Positions 1-13,125 are shown, counted from the first letter of the stretch. The stretch: DNA of 64,000 bases from Serinus canaria (GCF_022539315.1 NC_066337.1:4483234-4547233); one strand, 5' to 3'. Translations and numbers: made by a program. The notes: generated by a model from the sequence alone, not told the origin.

Positions 1-3000
1 AGTCCTTGGCTCAGGAATGGCTCTCAGGTTTCTTGGCTCTTGCTCTCCATCAGCTGTGCCAGGCAGGTGGGGAGTGGAATCCTGGAATCCTGGCCAGAGG
101 CAGATCCATCCTGGTTAGGGAAACACAGCCATGGACACGATTTTTCTCTGCTGGGTTGGGGATTCCTGTCAGGCACCCATCATATCAGAGGAATATTGTC
201 AATATCCATCACATTATTCCTCATCTTCATCTTCATCTTCTTGCTGCTTCTCCAGGTGCTCCATCCCAGCTCTGACTTCTGCTGGATATTTCCATATTCC
301 TGGTAAGAATCTGATTTCTTTTTTTTATTATTATTTTTTTTCCAACCACAGCAAACCTAACATGTCCAGGTAAATGTTCCTGTAGGAAGTAACAGGAAGG
401 AGAAGAATTTGGAGCCAGGCTGTCATGGATGGAATTTTATCCATCCTGAAATTACCCTGAGAGCTTTCATTTTATTTAAAAGGCTTTTATTGATCAGAAA
501 AGCTGCATTCAGAGGCTCTGTCCTGAGTAGCTACAACAGGTTTAACTCTCAGCAAAGATCTTATTTGGGTTCATTTTATCATCCTGCCTTTTGCTGAATT
601 TCATGCTTCTCTTCAAGGCAACAGGGAAAAGCTCACATGGTGCAGAGACAGAAAAATAACTGCAGCTCTCCTTCCAGCCCATTAATTCCTTCCATGGAGC
701 TCTGCAGCAGGGTGAGCACACCACTGGGAGGAATCCCAGGGCAGAAAGTCCCAAAGAAAGAAAAGTAGGTTTGTTTTGAAGCTGGGTTCAATTCGTCTGT
801 CCGAAGCCGTGGCCGGTTTTGGGAGCTCAGAACATTCTTGCTGTTCTGCCTCAGGATGAAACTGAGATCATAGGAACTGCAGAGAGATCCCAAAATATTT
901 GAAGCTGTTTCAGTAACTGAGGACCTAATTCAGATTTCTTTGCTGAGTGAGGCCAAGCAGGGATTTGAACCTGATTTTCATGCGCGCTCTTTTCTTCTCT
1001 CTCCTCCTTTCAACTCCAAGTTCCATCTTATATTAAAGAAACCATCCCTGGGGATTTCATAAAACTGCTTTAATCAGGTCAGACTTTATTTTTTTTAACT
1101 GACCTGGTGTCTTGTGTCCAGCCACCCCCAAATAGGTTCAGCAGTGGAAATTTCCTGAGGAGATTTTCCTGTCCTGATCAACAATTTGTGTTATTTTACA
1201 ACAGTCTGGGTTAGAACTCTGCCTAACAGGGAGTGAGGGGAAGGTCCAGGATGGGAAATTCTGGCATTTAGGGACAGTGTCCATCCAGTGGATGGCTCTG
1301 CTGGGTTCATTGACCTCTTGCTGTCCTGGACAGAAAAGGAAACTCCAGTTTTTCTTCCTTAGTCCGGATGCTGACTCACCTGAGTGGGGAAGGCAAACAG
1401 CCACAGGGCTGCTGTTCCCTGCTGTCCCAGTGTGCCTGGGGACAGCTCATCAGCTGCTTGGCTTTGCTTTTGGAGTTACTCACCCCTCTCCTGGCCCCCA
1501 GGTCGCTGTCACCGCTGAGTGAGTTCTTTCTCCCAGTTTGTCCCAAAGCCAGGGGCAATATTTGGGTCTTTGGTGTCTCCTTGATGCCCAGGGTCAGTCC
1601 CAGCCTGTTTTGCTGGGTGCTGGAAACCCGTCCCAGCTCCTCTGTCCCTTCCCTGTGCCTGCTCCCAAATCCTGCCTGGCTCTGGGGTGGGTTGATGAGC
1701 TGTCCCAGTGCTGCTGTGTTTCACTGCCCACCACCAGGATGTCCCTGTTCCCAAATTTCTGCAGCCTGGCTGTGCCCAAGCAGCACCTGGTCCACCAAGG
1801 AAGCTTTCTGTGGCTTTGGGGTGTGTTCCCACACTCTCTGCCTGCTCCAGAAGATTTCCAGGTCCTTTCAGACCAAAAATCTTCCTAAACTCTCTCTGCA
1901 GAGGGCATCACTGTGACACTTCCCCTGGTGTCTAGAGAGCACCGAGCTGGGGACACCAGCTCAGCCAGGCTGCTGGGAAGGAGCTGGCCCTGAGCAGAGC
2001 CCGGGCAGGATGCTGATGGTCCTTGGGTCCTGCTGGCTGTGGCACTGCAGGTACCAACCTGCCACCCCTGCCCTCCTCCGTGGGCACGGCTGGCAGTGCC
2101 GAGACACGGGCAGGCAGGGCTGGAATGCAAATGCAGCCCTGCACAAACTATTGATTCCGTGGCTGGCTGGCTCTCCCCTGGTGACAGGCCACAGGCAGAA
2201 GGCAGCAGGGTGAGGAGGAGGAGGAGGAGGAGGAGGAGAAGCTGTCAGGATGGTTCGATGCGGCTGCGGAGCCAATGGGAGGAGGAAGCTGTGGATTGGG
2301 CTGGCAGAGAGCAGGGCTGGGGGGGCTCTCTTAGCAACAGCAGAGAGCAGCTCTGCCCCCTCCCAGCCTGCAGCCAGCCTGGAAAGTTCCTGATGATGGC
2401 CCTTAATGTATTTGTCTGGCTCGTGCCAAGTTCCTACGTGATCTGGGTGACTTTGGCTCTTCCCTCTTCCCTGTGGCCCTCTGGAAAGGCTGGAAGGGAA
2501 CCTTTCCTTTCTCTCTCTGCTACAGCCAACAAGTGAGCTCAAGGTAAAGGGATCAGCTGCTGGAATCGCTGCTGGGAGAGCTCTGAGAACAAAAGGGAGT
2601 TTCATATTCTCTCTTTGTGGTTGGTGTTTTCCTCTTGACATCTCCCCAGGGCTGTCTGGTGCCACTTTTGTGCCAGTCTCTTGTGCCAGTGTGAGCTGGA
2701 CACCTGGACTGTGCTCCCAGCTCTGCCAAAGAGTCCTTACATGAAGCCAGGTGAATCCCTACCCTTCCAAATCCAGGTCACTTTGGTATTTCTCAGTCAA
2801 ACCCTCCCTGTGAGCTGTGGGCTGACAAAGCCCATCCCTGAGAAAAGGCCCTGCCTTGTCCCTTCTCTGCCTTACAGCAGGAATTGCTCTTCCTGTCCCT
2901 GTGCCTCTCCCCTGCTCAACCTATTGCTGCTTTAACCAACCAAAAAATGAAAATAACAGCTGGATTTGTCCAAACCTCCAGAACATTTCTTGGGGATGAG

Positions 3001-3151
3001 TGCTGGCGCCTCCAGCACGGCGACCTTGGCTGTCCTCCCCTCACCTGCTGCCTCCTCCTGCTGCTCAGCCTGGCCACGTTTCTGGCAGGGTCTGCAGCCT
3101 GGTGGCAGCCTGGCTTTGGTGAGCCCTGTATCAGTGCAGATGGCGTGCATG
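1..3151. other. Unique sequence, no gene seen
   Basis: Non-repetitive intronic or intergenic DNA. The only simple repeats seen are TCATCT at 221-242, T-rich tracts near 317-342, and GAG at 2212-2239. Short open frames are frequent because of GC content, but none has recognisable protein features. Confidence 0.6.
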
Positions 3152-3213
3152 TCAATTTATAATTTATGTTATAAATAACAGATCAATTTATAATTTATGT
3201 TATAAATAACAGA
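3152..3213. repeat. Perfect 31-bp tandem duplication, AT-rich
   Basis: Two adjacent identical 31-base units (3152-3182 and 3183-3213), each containing TTTATAATTTATGTTATAAA. Perfect identity implies a recent duplication or slippage event. Confidence 0.95.
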
Positions 3214-3617
3214 GCCAGTGGGACTGATGGAGCCCGGCCTTCAGAGGGTCCTGGGTTTTGAGTTGTTGCTGAAATCACCCCTGAGGTATTAAAAAGTCTC
3301 TTTTTCCCAGCCCTGTGCTCAAAGAAGTTGGGATTGCTCAGTTCTGGTTCTCAGGGTTGTTCATTTTCTCTTATCTGTTCCATTCCTTCCCTGCCCTGCT
3401 GAGCTCTGTCCTGCAGGTCGGGTTGTGGCACAGTCCCTGCCCTCGGGGTGCTGTTGGCTTTTTATACTAAAAACTACCTGTGCTTTATTTACCATAACTT
3501 CCCAATCCCCATCACCTGTGTCAGACAGTGAGCTTCTACTCTAAACCCATCCAAAAGTGCCACCATCCCAACAGGAGATGGAGGACAAGGAGAAGAAGGA
3601 CAGGACACACACAAATT

Positions 3618-4044
3618 CCCCCATCCTGCCTCCTGAACCCCCATTCTAAATCCCCAAATTCATCTTTTTCACCCTGTGATAAATTCACTGTCATTCTACT
3701 CAAACCCTTGTGGCTTGTAACTCCTCACCCAAAGTTGGGAATTGTTTCCATGGCTCAAATCCAAGGCATGGATAATTTTGCCTCCATGCCAAGGTCTCTG
3801 AGCCCCCTGCCAGGTCTCAATTCCTCCAGAGGAATCTCCCCCCAAATCCCTCCATCCTTCCTCCTGATCCCCCATTCTAAAAACCCCAAAATTCTACATT
3901 TTCACCCTGTGATAAATCCACCAACATTCCACTCAGACTCTCGTGGCTCACACAAAGCTGGTAGTTGATTTTTCCACGGGTTAAAATCCAAGGCAGAGGT
4001 AGCTTTGCCTCCATGCCAAGGTCTCTGAGCCCCCTGCCAGGTCT
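3618..4044. repeat. Two-copy tandem duplication, about 226 bp
   Basis: Copies at about 3618-3818 and 3846-4044 share CCCCCATTCTAAA, TTTTCACCCTGTGATAAAT, and an identical end with TTTGCCTCCATGCCAAGGTC. They have diverged by substitutions and small gaps, so this is an older duplication. Confidence 0.85.
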
Positions 4045-6234
4045 GGAGCCCTCCAGGGCAGCCAGAGGGATGTCCTGGGTCCTGACAGGAGGGTGGCCCA
4101 TGGTGGCTGGGTCAGGGAGCCTTTCCCTGCAGTGTCAGGGAATTCAGTCAGCTGTCAACGCTCCCTAATTAAAAATAGCTGAGCCTCACTTGCATTCCTG
4201 TGCTGGCTGATGGCTCATTTGTCATCTTGTCCTCTGCTCTGCAGCAAAGCCCCCGAACACCTTCAGGAGGAGCAGAGGGGGGAATTCCTGTGGCAGGTAA
4301 GGGAGCAGAAAATCCAGGCCAAATTCTGCTCCTTGGGTCAGGAGCTGAGCAGGGTTCAAAGGGAATGAGGCCACGGGAGAAAATGTATTTATGTTAAATT
4401 TATTTAGATGTATAAACCCATTTTATATTTATTTATACATATAAAAGCTCCCCCAGGAGTGTCAGGAACAAATCAAACTGTGCTGGGGCTACAGGAAACT
4501 TTCCTGGTGGACAAACCAACTTTGATTTTTCCGTCTTGAATTTCCAGCATCTTCCTCTGGCCTGGTGCTCCCAAAAAACCCATTTTTTGTTTCAGTCTGA
4601 GCCAGGCAGACCTTTCCTAGGTGCAGAAGTGCCTGGGTTCCTAATTCCCTGCAGGATGGAATTCAGTGCTATCTGTGACTGCTATCACCTTCCAGTGGGT
4701 TTCTCTGATTTATCTGGGATATTCCTGAGGGGACAGCGAGCTGGGAGGTCACCCAGAGGTTCAGGAGCTGCAGAGGGAAAGAAGCAGCAGGCTGTGATAT
4801 CCTTGCTGAGGGAAAATGTATCCCCCTCCTCCTGCCAAAGAAAAAAATGGATTTATGTGATTCTCACTAATGCTCGGAGCCAGGGGACAGTTTTGGCAGG
4901 GTGAGAACTTTCTCTGGCTTCCTTTTTCCAAGTAAATCAGAGCTGGAAGGGCATGAGGCTGCCTGACTTCCTGAACTGGAAGTTGCATCCGGATTTGCAT
5001 ATTTAATTGCCTGGGATTGGCCTAATTTCCATGAATTTCACTAATCCCTTTTGGAGCCGGGGCTGTGCTCAGTCCCCAGGGCCCAGGGCAGTGAGGAATT
5101 CCAGCATTAAATGGAATTTTGCTGGGAAAGCCCATCCAGGGTGTCCTGCACAGCCCCACCAGCCTGCAGGGAGGGCAGGGATGGGTTTGGATTTTGGATT
5201 TGCTCATCCCAAACTGGGATAACTCCCCTGAACCTGCCAGGCTTCACCACCCAGTGACCAACTGGGACCAGTCTGAGCTCCCAGTCCCACTGCTGAGAGG
5301 GGATTTTCTGCCCAGCCAGTGATCCCCCCCAGGAATGTGCTCCTGCTGACCTGACTGAAGATCCAGAGACACTTCTGGAGGTTTTATTTCCTGCAGAGGG
5401 GAATTTCACATGCAGCTCATGGGATACACCTGGTTTAATTTGATTTATTATCTTCAAACTGATTTTTTTTTTTTTTCTCAGTCTAGTTCAAGAAAGCTGT
5501 GGAAGAGTTTAGAGCGATAAACAGGGAAATGAGCTGATTTGTTTGAGGATTTTAAGTTATTCTGAGCTGGGCTGGAACTGAAAATCAGAAGCAACAGGTA
5601 AAAGCTCATTTGAAGCCCAAAGCTGAGGACAGACTCTGTGTTAGTCGAGACATTTTCACTGCAGAATCTTTTTTTTTTTTTTTAAACTAATTAAGCTCTG
5701 ATGACTTCAGCTGTATTTTCAGCCTCTGATTAAGGGCATGATACTAATTAAACTCTTGAATTATTAAAAATGCAAATAGTCAGACCTGTGTGCAGCAGCA
5801 GATTTGCTTTTCCATGCTCCAGGACAGCAGCAGGAATATTTGACAGAGTCCCTCGTGGTCACAAATTTTTCTTTTCTCTTTTATTGATGGCTGAACTCCC
5901 GTGGATGCAGAACTAAAAAAATTCAGCTGCTGGGGCGTAAATGTCTCCAGTGCCTTGCAGCTACATCAAGAGCTGTGATGAAAACACAGCGAGTTTGGGG
6001 AGGAACTCTGGGTTTTTTGACATTTTGGCTGGCTGAGCTGCTGGGATGGAAATGCCCCCCAGCCCTTGGAGATGCTGCCAGCAGCAGAACTCCTGGAGCT
6101 GCCCTGGAGCTCCCACTTTGTTGTCATCACTCAGGTGTGGAGCAGCATGGATGGTTTGCACCTCTGTCCCCCCAGCTCCTGTCCCTGGGACACACACGGG
6201 TTTTCAGAGAGGTGTCCCCACCCCAGGAGGTCTC
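4045..6234. other. Unique sequence with T-rich tracts, no gene seen
   Basis: Apart from an AT-rich patch (4384-4445, repeated TTTAT and ATATTTATTTATA) and T tracts at 5463-5477 and 5669-5683, no repeat or gene signal is visible. Confidence 0.55.
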
Positions 6235-6715
6235 ACTGTGACCTTTTCTTCATCCCAGGTGTGTTTTCAGGTCTCACTGTGGTGTTCCCTCATCCCAGCT
6301 GCGTTTTCAGGTCTCCCTGTGGTGTTCCCTCATCCCAGCTGCGTTTTCAGGTCTCACTGTGGTGTTCCCTTCATCCCAGGTGTGTTTTCAGGTCTCACTG
6401 TGGTGTTCCTCTCAGCCCAGGGCTGTTTTGAGGTGTAATTGTGGCCTTCCCTTCATCCCAGGTGTGTTTTCAGGTCTGACTGAGGTGTTTCCTTCAGCCC
6501 AGGTCTACTTGAGGTGTAACTGCAGCCTTCCCCTCATCCCAAGTGTGTTTTTAGGTCTCACTGTGGTGTTTCCTTCAGCTCAGGTCTATCTTGAGGTCTC
6601 CCTGTGGTGTTCCCTCCATCCCAGGTGTGTTTTCAGGTCTCACTGAGGTGTTCCCTCCATCCCAGGTGTGTTCTGAGGTCTCACTGAGGTGTTCCCTCCA
6701 TCCCAGGTGTGTTTT
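6235..6715. repeat. 40-41 bp minisatellite
   Basis: About 12 units carry GTGTTTTCAGGTCTCACTG followed by a GGTGTTCCCTCATCCCAG-like half. Anchors at 6261, 6301, 6341 and 6382 give the period. Units diverge toward the middle (variants with GGCTGTTTTGAGGTGTAA). Confidence 0.93.
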
Positions 6716-6924
6716 GGTCGTGGCCCTGCCCAGCAGGAGGGCTCTGAGGACGTTTTGACCCTCAGCAGGCACCAAGGCCACCAAGGCCCTCTCTGGAGCA
6801 GTCCTGGTGTACAAGCAGATCTTAGGAAGGGGTTTGGGACCAGAAGTGGGGCTCCTCTCCAGGTGGAGAGTCCTGCAGGGGAACCATGGGCTGGGCTTTC
6901 AGCTGAGATCGGAGCTGCAGCCTC

Positions 6925-7495
6925 TGAGTGTCCCAGTGCCACCCTGTACCCCAGTGCCACCCTGTACCCCATTGTCACCCTGTACTCCAGTGTCACCCTG
7001 TACTCCAGTGCCACCCTGAACCCCAGTGTCACCCTGTATTCCAGTGCCACCCTGAACCCCATTGTCACCCTGTACCCCAGTGCCACCCTGTACCCCATTG
7101 CCACCCTGTACCCCAGTGTCACCCTGTACCCCAGTGCCACCCTGTACCCCAGTGTCACCCTGTACTCCAGTGCCACCCTGTACTCCAGTGCCACCCTGAA
7201 CCCCATTGTCACCCTGTACCCCAGTGTCACCCTGAACCCCAGTGTCACCCTGAACCCCATTGTCACCCTGTACTCCAGTGCCACCCTGTACCCCAGTGCC
7301 ACCCTGAACCCCAGTGCCACCCTGTACCCCAGTGTCACCCTGTACCCCAGTGTCACCCTGTACTCCAGTGCCACCCTGTACCCCACTGTCACCCTGTAAC
7401 CCAGTGCCACCCTTTACCCCAGTGTCACCCTGTACCCCATTGTCACCCTGTACTCCAGTGCCACCCTGTACTCCAGTGCCACCCTGAACCCAGGT
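6925..7495. repeat. 18-bp minisatellite, about 31 copies
   Basis: The unit is TGCCACCCTGTACCCCAG with variants TGTCACC, TACTCC, GAACCC and CCCATT. Because 18 is divisible by three, frames stay open on both strands, giving periodic six-residue 'proteins' (CHPVPQ-like on +, VTLGYR-like on -). I regard these as artefacts. Confidence 0.97.
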
Positions 7496-7499
7496 CGTG

Positions 7500-10400
7500 A
7501 CAATTTCTGTGTTTTTTATAAAAAATTTTGCGCTGTGCCAGAGCCAAGAGCTTTAGTGCTGCCCTGAGTGCCACTGCAGCACCTCTGCTGTGCCCTGTCA
7601 CCCTTCTGGGGCTGTGGCACTGGCACCTGTCCCCTCCTGAGCCCTCTGCCACCCTGGAGGCCCTGCTGGCCCTGGTGGTGGCTGAGCCAGGAGCAGCTGG
7701 GACACTGGAGGGGTTCAAGGAGCCAGTGCAGCTGTGACCTGCCCAGAGGGTTTTCCTCCTGCTTGTGCCTGGTTGGCTCCTCACAGACACGAAATCAGGT
7801 GCAGGGGGCACTGCCCAAGTGCAGCAAGGGCACATCCTGTGTAATAACCTGTAAATCTCACCGGGCTGGAGTGACAACAAATTACTGGAGTCACCTACCA
7901 GGCAGAACTGAGCCAGTGGCTGCAGCTGGGAGCAGGCAGGGGCAGGGGAGGGGGCAGAACCGTGGGTTTGTTTGGGTCTCCTCCTGACTGTCCTTCTGCT
8001 GTTAAAACAAAGGAAGGAGTGGTCATTACTTCACCTATGACAAGGGATTTTTTCTTTTTTTTTCCCTCTCCTCCTGCTCTAATGGGCTGCAGGTGTTTCA
8101 CAGCCAGCCCAGGCTAATCAGGACAGACTTTCTGGCCACAGGCCAAAATTATAAAACTGTCCAGGGAGAGAAGAAAAGAAAAGACAAGGGGTGGGGGGGT
8201 GGGAAGGAAAAAACCCAACAAAATCATAAAGCAAGCGAGGGAGTCACTCCATGCTGAGGCTTTGTACTTTTGTGTCTCCTGAAGTGAATACATCAGGAAT
8301 CAAAGGTTTGAAAAGTCATTCAGCCTCTCCAAAGGACAGGGGGAACCATCTGCAGGCCAGGATGGAGCTCTCTGCTCCCCTGGCACAGGGGGAACCCTGG
8401 AGCAGCTCCACCAGAGCTCCCACAGCTCAGGGGGGTCACAGCCAGGGGCTGTGCACAAATCACCACCAGGACAGGACTGCTGGGGAAGGGGTCCTGAGCT
8501 GTTCTATTTTCCAGCATCCCTCTCATTCCATGGGTATGGCAATGGGAAATGCCAGCAGCTCACATCCCAGGCAGCAGCCTAAAGACAATGCTACAACTCA
8601 CTTGAAAAGTTTTTTGCCCAAAGCACACTGACAGTATTTATATCTGTATGGTATATATTCTATACTGACAGTGGTTCCATCCCACCCCTGCAAGCACAGG
8701 TACCTCTGGTTAAACAAAGCTGGCTTATTTCAGATACAACACCTGCTGTGAGCCTCAAACACAATGCACAGAGCTCCAGTATTCAGCTTAAAACTCCCTA
8801 ATATCTCACTAGATAAACTTCTGCAGCTTAGGGAGTTATTCCAGACAAGCCTTAACACACAGACCATTGCTCCATTTGTCCTTTTCTATTTCTTCCATAA
8901 TTGTTCTGCTGACCAATCTCACAGCTCCTGCTCAGCTCCAGTCACAGTTCTGCTGCCTCTGAGGCCTCCTGCAGCTTTCCCAAACCCCTCAGATTTGATG
9001 GATTCCCACAAGGGGGGATGTGGGATCCTGGCTGGGTGTGGGCATCCTCCTGCCAGGATAAGGTGTGGCACCAGCCATGGAGTGCAGGATCTCCATAGTG
9101 ACAGCAGAGCTGCCAGAGAAGCACTCTGGGCTTGTCCACCAGTCATTAATTAATCCCTTTTCAGCAAAACTGGAGCTGCAAACACAAGGCAGAGCTCTGC
9201 AGGGTTTCAGGGCTGAATTGCCCTTGATCCCCACCTGGACAGCAATTCCCTGGTGTCTCCTGGAGCTGGGGAAGGGAAGATGGGCTGGGTGAGGTGAGGT
9301 GAGGGTGGCAGCCCCTGCGCCCTCCCTGCTGGGCTGGGCTGCACCTTGCCCAGGTGCTGCTGTCTGGGGTGGGAGGAAGGAGCAGCCAGGATGAGGGAGC
9401 CCAGGAAAAGGCTGGGTCTGAGGCTCTGGCTGGCTCCCAGCAGCTGCTTTGCCTTGCCCTCAGGCACTGGGGCTGATGCTGAGAGATGCAGCCCCCAGAG
9501 GAGCCCCCCGTGCCATTGTGGCAGTGCCCTGGGGATGCCCCTCACCTTCAGCTTCCTCAGGCAGTCCCTGAAGGTAAGTGAGATGTGCCCAAGCCTCAGG
9601 GCATGTCCATGGGAGCTGTCTGGGTTTGGGGTGGGAATAATGAGCACAGCTGAGGGGGGTGAATTCACAGGATTCCCTCTGACAGGGCCCAGCCACCGGT
9701 GCCTCACCCGGATCTGTTCAGAGCCAGGGTTTGGCTGGGGCCAAATGCTTTGTGCTGTTTGTTTATCTAAAATGTGGGTTTGGATGCTCAGCAGGGGAAA
9801 AAAACCCACCAAACAACAAAGCCATGAGTGATTGATGTGAATTATTTTCATTTCAGATCTCCTTCTGGCAGCTGGGTGAGAAGGGAATGCCATGGCCAAG
9901 GAGGGATTGCCAGGGAGGGATTACCAAGGTTCAAGCTGAATCCCAAGGAGTCCTGTGTGTCACCTCTGCTCCAGGTCAGTGCCTTCTGAGCCCTGAGGAG
10001 CATCCCTGATCCCTCAGGCCCTGCAGATGGTTTTAGGGGTGATCCAAATGGCACAGTGGAAATGCTCTGGTGTCAGGAATTACAGAGTTGCAAAGCTGAA
10101 ATGATTCAATAAATTGGATTAGATCAATTTTTTTCTGATAGGAAGCAAATGGCTGGTGAAAAGCTTCAGGAAGTGCTTTATGATCAGGCACAGTGAGTCA
10201 GTTTTGAATTTTGTGCCTTTTTTGCATTTTGTAGTCAGTTGGGAAAGTCTGTGAGCTCTGGCTGGTTTGCAGCGTGCTGAGAACACCGTGACACTCCTGA
10301 AAACACAAATAACAGTGGCAGTGAACAGCAGCTTATCAAACCTTTTCTGATGGCTCAGAAATCCCTGGATCCTTTTACTCTCCACCCTTGGAGTATCCTG

Positions 10401-10810
10401 TGCCTCAATTTCCGGCTCTGGGTGCCAGCAGAGCCCAGCTGGGGCAGTGGAGAGACAGAGCCACACGGATCTGGGGTGGCAGGGACATGACTTCATGTTC
10501 CTTTCTCCTCCAGCTTATCTGAGAGGAGGAAACTGGGGCCCTTATCTTTTTTTTTCAGAGTGGAAAAACTGATTTCAAGTGCACATGTTTGGAGCTGCAG
10601 CAGCGAGCCAGGTTGGCTTGACTAAACCACAAAATGTGACTGAGCCTAATTAGAAACCAGGATGCCTCCCAGCACTTAAAGGTTGCTTTCAAGATTGTGA
10701 TGAGCTGACAAAACAGATTAGTGAGAGGTGGGATTGGTATGAGCCATGTTTGGCATTTTCCTGCTCCGTGGCAGCAACAAGAGGCCCTGAGTGGAGCTCA
10801 GAGCCCCCCG
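7500..10810. other. Mostly unique sequence, no confirmed gene
   Basis: GC-rich at 7.5-8.0 and 8.9-9.7 kb and AT-richer elsewhere. One candidate exon (9464-9573) is listed separately. G-rich run GGGGTGGGGGGGTGGG near 8189. No coding frame is recognised. Confidence 0.5.
9464..9573 (+). other. Candidate 110-bp exon
   Basis: The acceptor TTTGCCTTGCCCTCAG ends at 9463 and a near-consensus donor AAG/GTAAGTGAG has its GT at 9574-9575. The interval is GC-rich and not part of any repeat seen here. Nothing in its translation is recognised, so I treat it as a possible noncoding or untranslated exon, 43 kb upstream of mir-100. Confidence 0.2.
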
Positions 10811-11650
10811 TGCCTGAGCCTGGGTGAATTCACTGCAGGGGAATGCACAGAGCTCCAGGGTGGATGGGCTGGAGGTGCTGCTGGGCCCAGAGCTAAATGT
10901 TGATCAGTTTTAAACCACAAGAGGAGAGGTTTGGATGAGATAGGAAGGTGATCAGAGGGTGGGCAGGCCTGGTAGAGGTTGTTCAGAGAAGCTGTGGCTG
11001 CCCCTGGATCCTGGCAGTGCCCAAGGCCAGGCTGGATGGGTTTGGGGCACCCTGGGATGGTGGAAGGTGTCCCTGGGGTGGCACTGGATGGGCTTTGAGG
11101 TTCCTTCCAACCAAAACCATGCTGGGATCCCATGAAGGAAAGCCCTGAGAAGCCAGGCTGCCAGAACTGATGCCCAGAGAGCAGGCACTGCACTCTGGCA
11201 GCTCCTGACCCTGCTGGACTGTCTGTGAGCAGGGGGCAGGATTTGGGGAGCTCCAGGAGGGCCCTGCAGTGTTTCCCACACGTTTCTTGCCAGGATTTGT
11301 TTTGTTTGAGGCAGTGCTGGATCCCTGTGCTGCCCATGGCATGGCAGGGCTGGGAAGGGGCTGGGAGGTGCCTGAGCCTGGGTGAATTCACTGCAGGGGA
11401 ATGCACAGAGCTCCAGGGTGGATGGGCTGGGCTGGGCTGGAGGTGCTGCTGGGCCCAGAGCTAAATGTTGATCAGTTTTGAGCCACAAGAGGAGAGGTTT
11501 GGATGAGATAGGAAGGTGATCAGAGGGTGGGCAGGCCCTGGCACAGGGTTGCTGCCCCTGGATCCTGGCAGTGCCCAAGGCCAGGCTGGATGGGTTTGGG
11601 GCACCCTGGGATGGTGGAAGGTGTCCCTGGGGTGGCACTGGATGGGCTTT
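10811..11650. repeat. Direct duplication, two copies offset 558 bp, including CR1 sequence
   Basis: Copy one is 10811-11096 and copy two is 11369-11650. Both start TGCCTGAGCCTGGGTGAATT and end GGCACTGGATGGGCTTT. Copy two lacks about 18 bases near the middle and has an extra GCTGGGCTGGG. The spacer repeats CATGGCATGGCAGGGCTGGG at about 11336, and it reappears near 11671, so the duplicated unit extends past the copies. Confidence 0.92.
10976..11130 (+). mobile_element. CR1 LINE 3' fragment
   Basis: Contains the bird CR1 3' end in sense orientation: CAGGCTGGATGGGTTTGGGG, then GGCACTGGATGGGCTTTGAG and TTCCTTCCAACCAAAACCAT. It is truncated at the 5' side as usual for CR1. Confidence 0.85.
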
Positions 11651-11670
11651 CCCAAAACCCTGCTGGGATT
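11530..11670 (+). mobile_element. CR1 LINE 3' fragment, second duplicated copy
   Basis: The same CR1 segment as at 10976-11130, carried by the local duplication rather than by a new insertion. It stops at GGGCTTTCCC without the terminal AACC part. Confidence 0.8.
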
Positions 11671-12922
11671 CATGGCATGGCAGGGCTGGGAAGGGGCTGT
11701 GCCAGCCTGCTGGGGAGGGCAGGGCTGCTTCACCCTGGCACCACTGCAAACCTCCCAGCTCAGGGCCAGCAGGTGCTTTGGCCATCCAGGTCCTGCCAGG
11801 ATTCCTCCTGCTGCTCTCCTGAGTTCCAACATCCACCTTTGCTGCTCACAGTCCCCTTGCCCTGCCTGCTCAGGGTTTGCAGGCTCCCTGGAGCCAGGGT
11901 TTTCCCTGCTGTCCCCGAGCTCGGAGCTGAGCCACCCCTGACAGGTCCCCCTGCCTGCCCTGGAGAGGTTTGAGGCTGAGCAGACAGCTGGGACGCTCTC
12001 CCAGGGCAGCCTCCGTGTCTGGGCCTCTGCTGTTTTTGTCCAAAGCCCTCCTGACTCCTCTCCAAAAGTGGTTCAGTCTGTAAAACCAGACCAGGTGCCT
12101 TTGGTCGGGCTCATTCCTGAAATACCAGCTGGGAGCAAAAAAGCAGTTTGGGTTGGTCTTTCAATAAGTAGGAAGTTCATTTCAAACTGGTTTTGGGTTG
12201 TTTTTTTTTTTCCCCCTCACTTACAGCATTTGAATCTTTCCTTTCCAGACACAACACTGACCTGGCTTGGGCCAGTCCCTGGTTTCAGACCTGATTTATT
12301 GCATCCTCTTTTAGGAGAGCTTCAGAATCGCTCAGTGCCACCCTGCAGCCTCTGAGACCTCCCCTCCAGCACACATTCCCTGCACCTTGGCCCCTCGGGT
12401 GTTTCCCAGAGTGAAGCTCCCAGCAGGTCACAGGGGAGGTTTTGCTTTCCCACTCCACTCCTTAATTTGCCAGAACAGTGAGAGGGAAAAAAAAACCAAA
12501 AAAACCCAAAACCCAACAGACCTCAGCAGCCAAACTCGGTGGAAGAGTTTAAAGCTCTGCTTGCCTCTGAGCCTTGGTTTAGTTCTGCATCCCTGCTGGC
12601 TGCCAGGCTCTGTCCCCCAGGCTGCCCTTCCTGCAGACAGTGCCCCAGGGCTGCTCCCGGTGCTGCCTGGAGATGGGCCCTGATCTGGGACAGGAGCTTT
12701 GCCAACCTTCTGTGCCTCCTTTGCAATCTCCCCCAAAGCATCTGCTTTGTTTCTGGGGCTGGGCTGCCCTGAATGGTCCCTTTGTGTGCTCTGCCCGACG
12801 GCTCCAAGCAGCTCTGGAGCAGTCTGAGATAAATGTGACAGCTCCAGCTCTGGACAGTCCCCTGCACGCTGCCCTGCCAGTGGCACTGGGGATTTTTGTG
12901 CTGCTGTGTCACCAGAGAGGGG
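11671..12922. other. GC-rich unique sequence, no gene seen
   Basis: Many CTG/CAG-rich stretches give open frames on both strands, none recognisable. T-rich tract at 12201-12213 and A-rich tract at 12487-12510. Confidence 0.5.
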
Positions 12923-13125
12923 GGGAAGGTGTGGAAGGAGAAGATATTTAAGGTTCTCTCCAGCCCAAACCATTCTGGGGTTCACTGAAGGACAATCCAG
13001 CATCTCCAGGGGATGAACAGCACAAAAATGGGAAATGGGAAATGGGAAATGGGGCTGCCCCACAAACCCACCCTAAAGCAGGGACAGCTCCTGTCCAGCT
13101 GTGACATGGGAACTGGGCCCTCCCC
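12923..13125 (+). repeat. Left arm of a 6-kb-spaced inverted repeat (CR1 plus flank)
   Basis: The arm starts with a CR1 3' end (GGTTCTCTCCAGCCCAAACC), runs through TGAAGGACAATCCAGCATCT and a GGGAAAT microsatellite (13031-13050), and ends in CAGGGACAGCTCCTGTCCAG and GGGAACTGGGCCCTCCC. Its reverse complement is at 19013-19285 with few differences. The shared sequence runs well past the CR1 part, so this is an inverted duplication and not two independent CR1 insertions. Confidence 0.93.

Noticed and set aside
2212..2239. Coding poly-Arg or poly-Glu stretch
   Set aside because: A plain GAG microsatellite in noncoding context; the surrounding frames have no protein features.
6640..7500. 256-codon minus-strand and 190-236-codon plus-strand repeat proteins
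   Set aside because: Generated by the 18-bp minisatellite, whose period is a multiple of three; no independent coding evidence.
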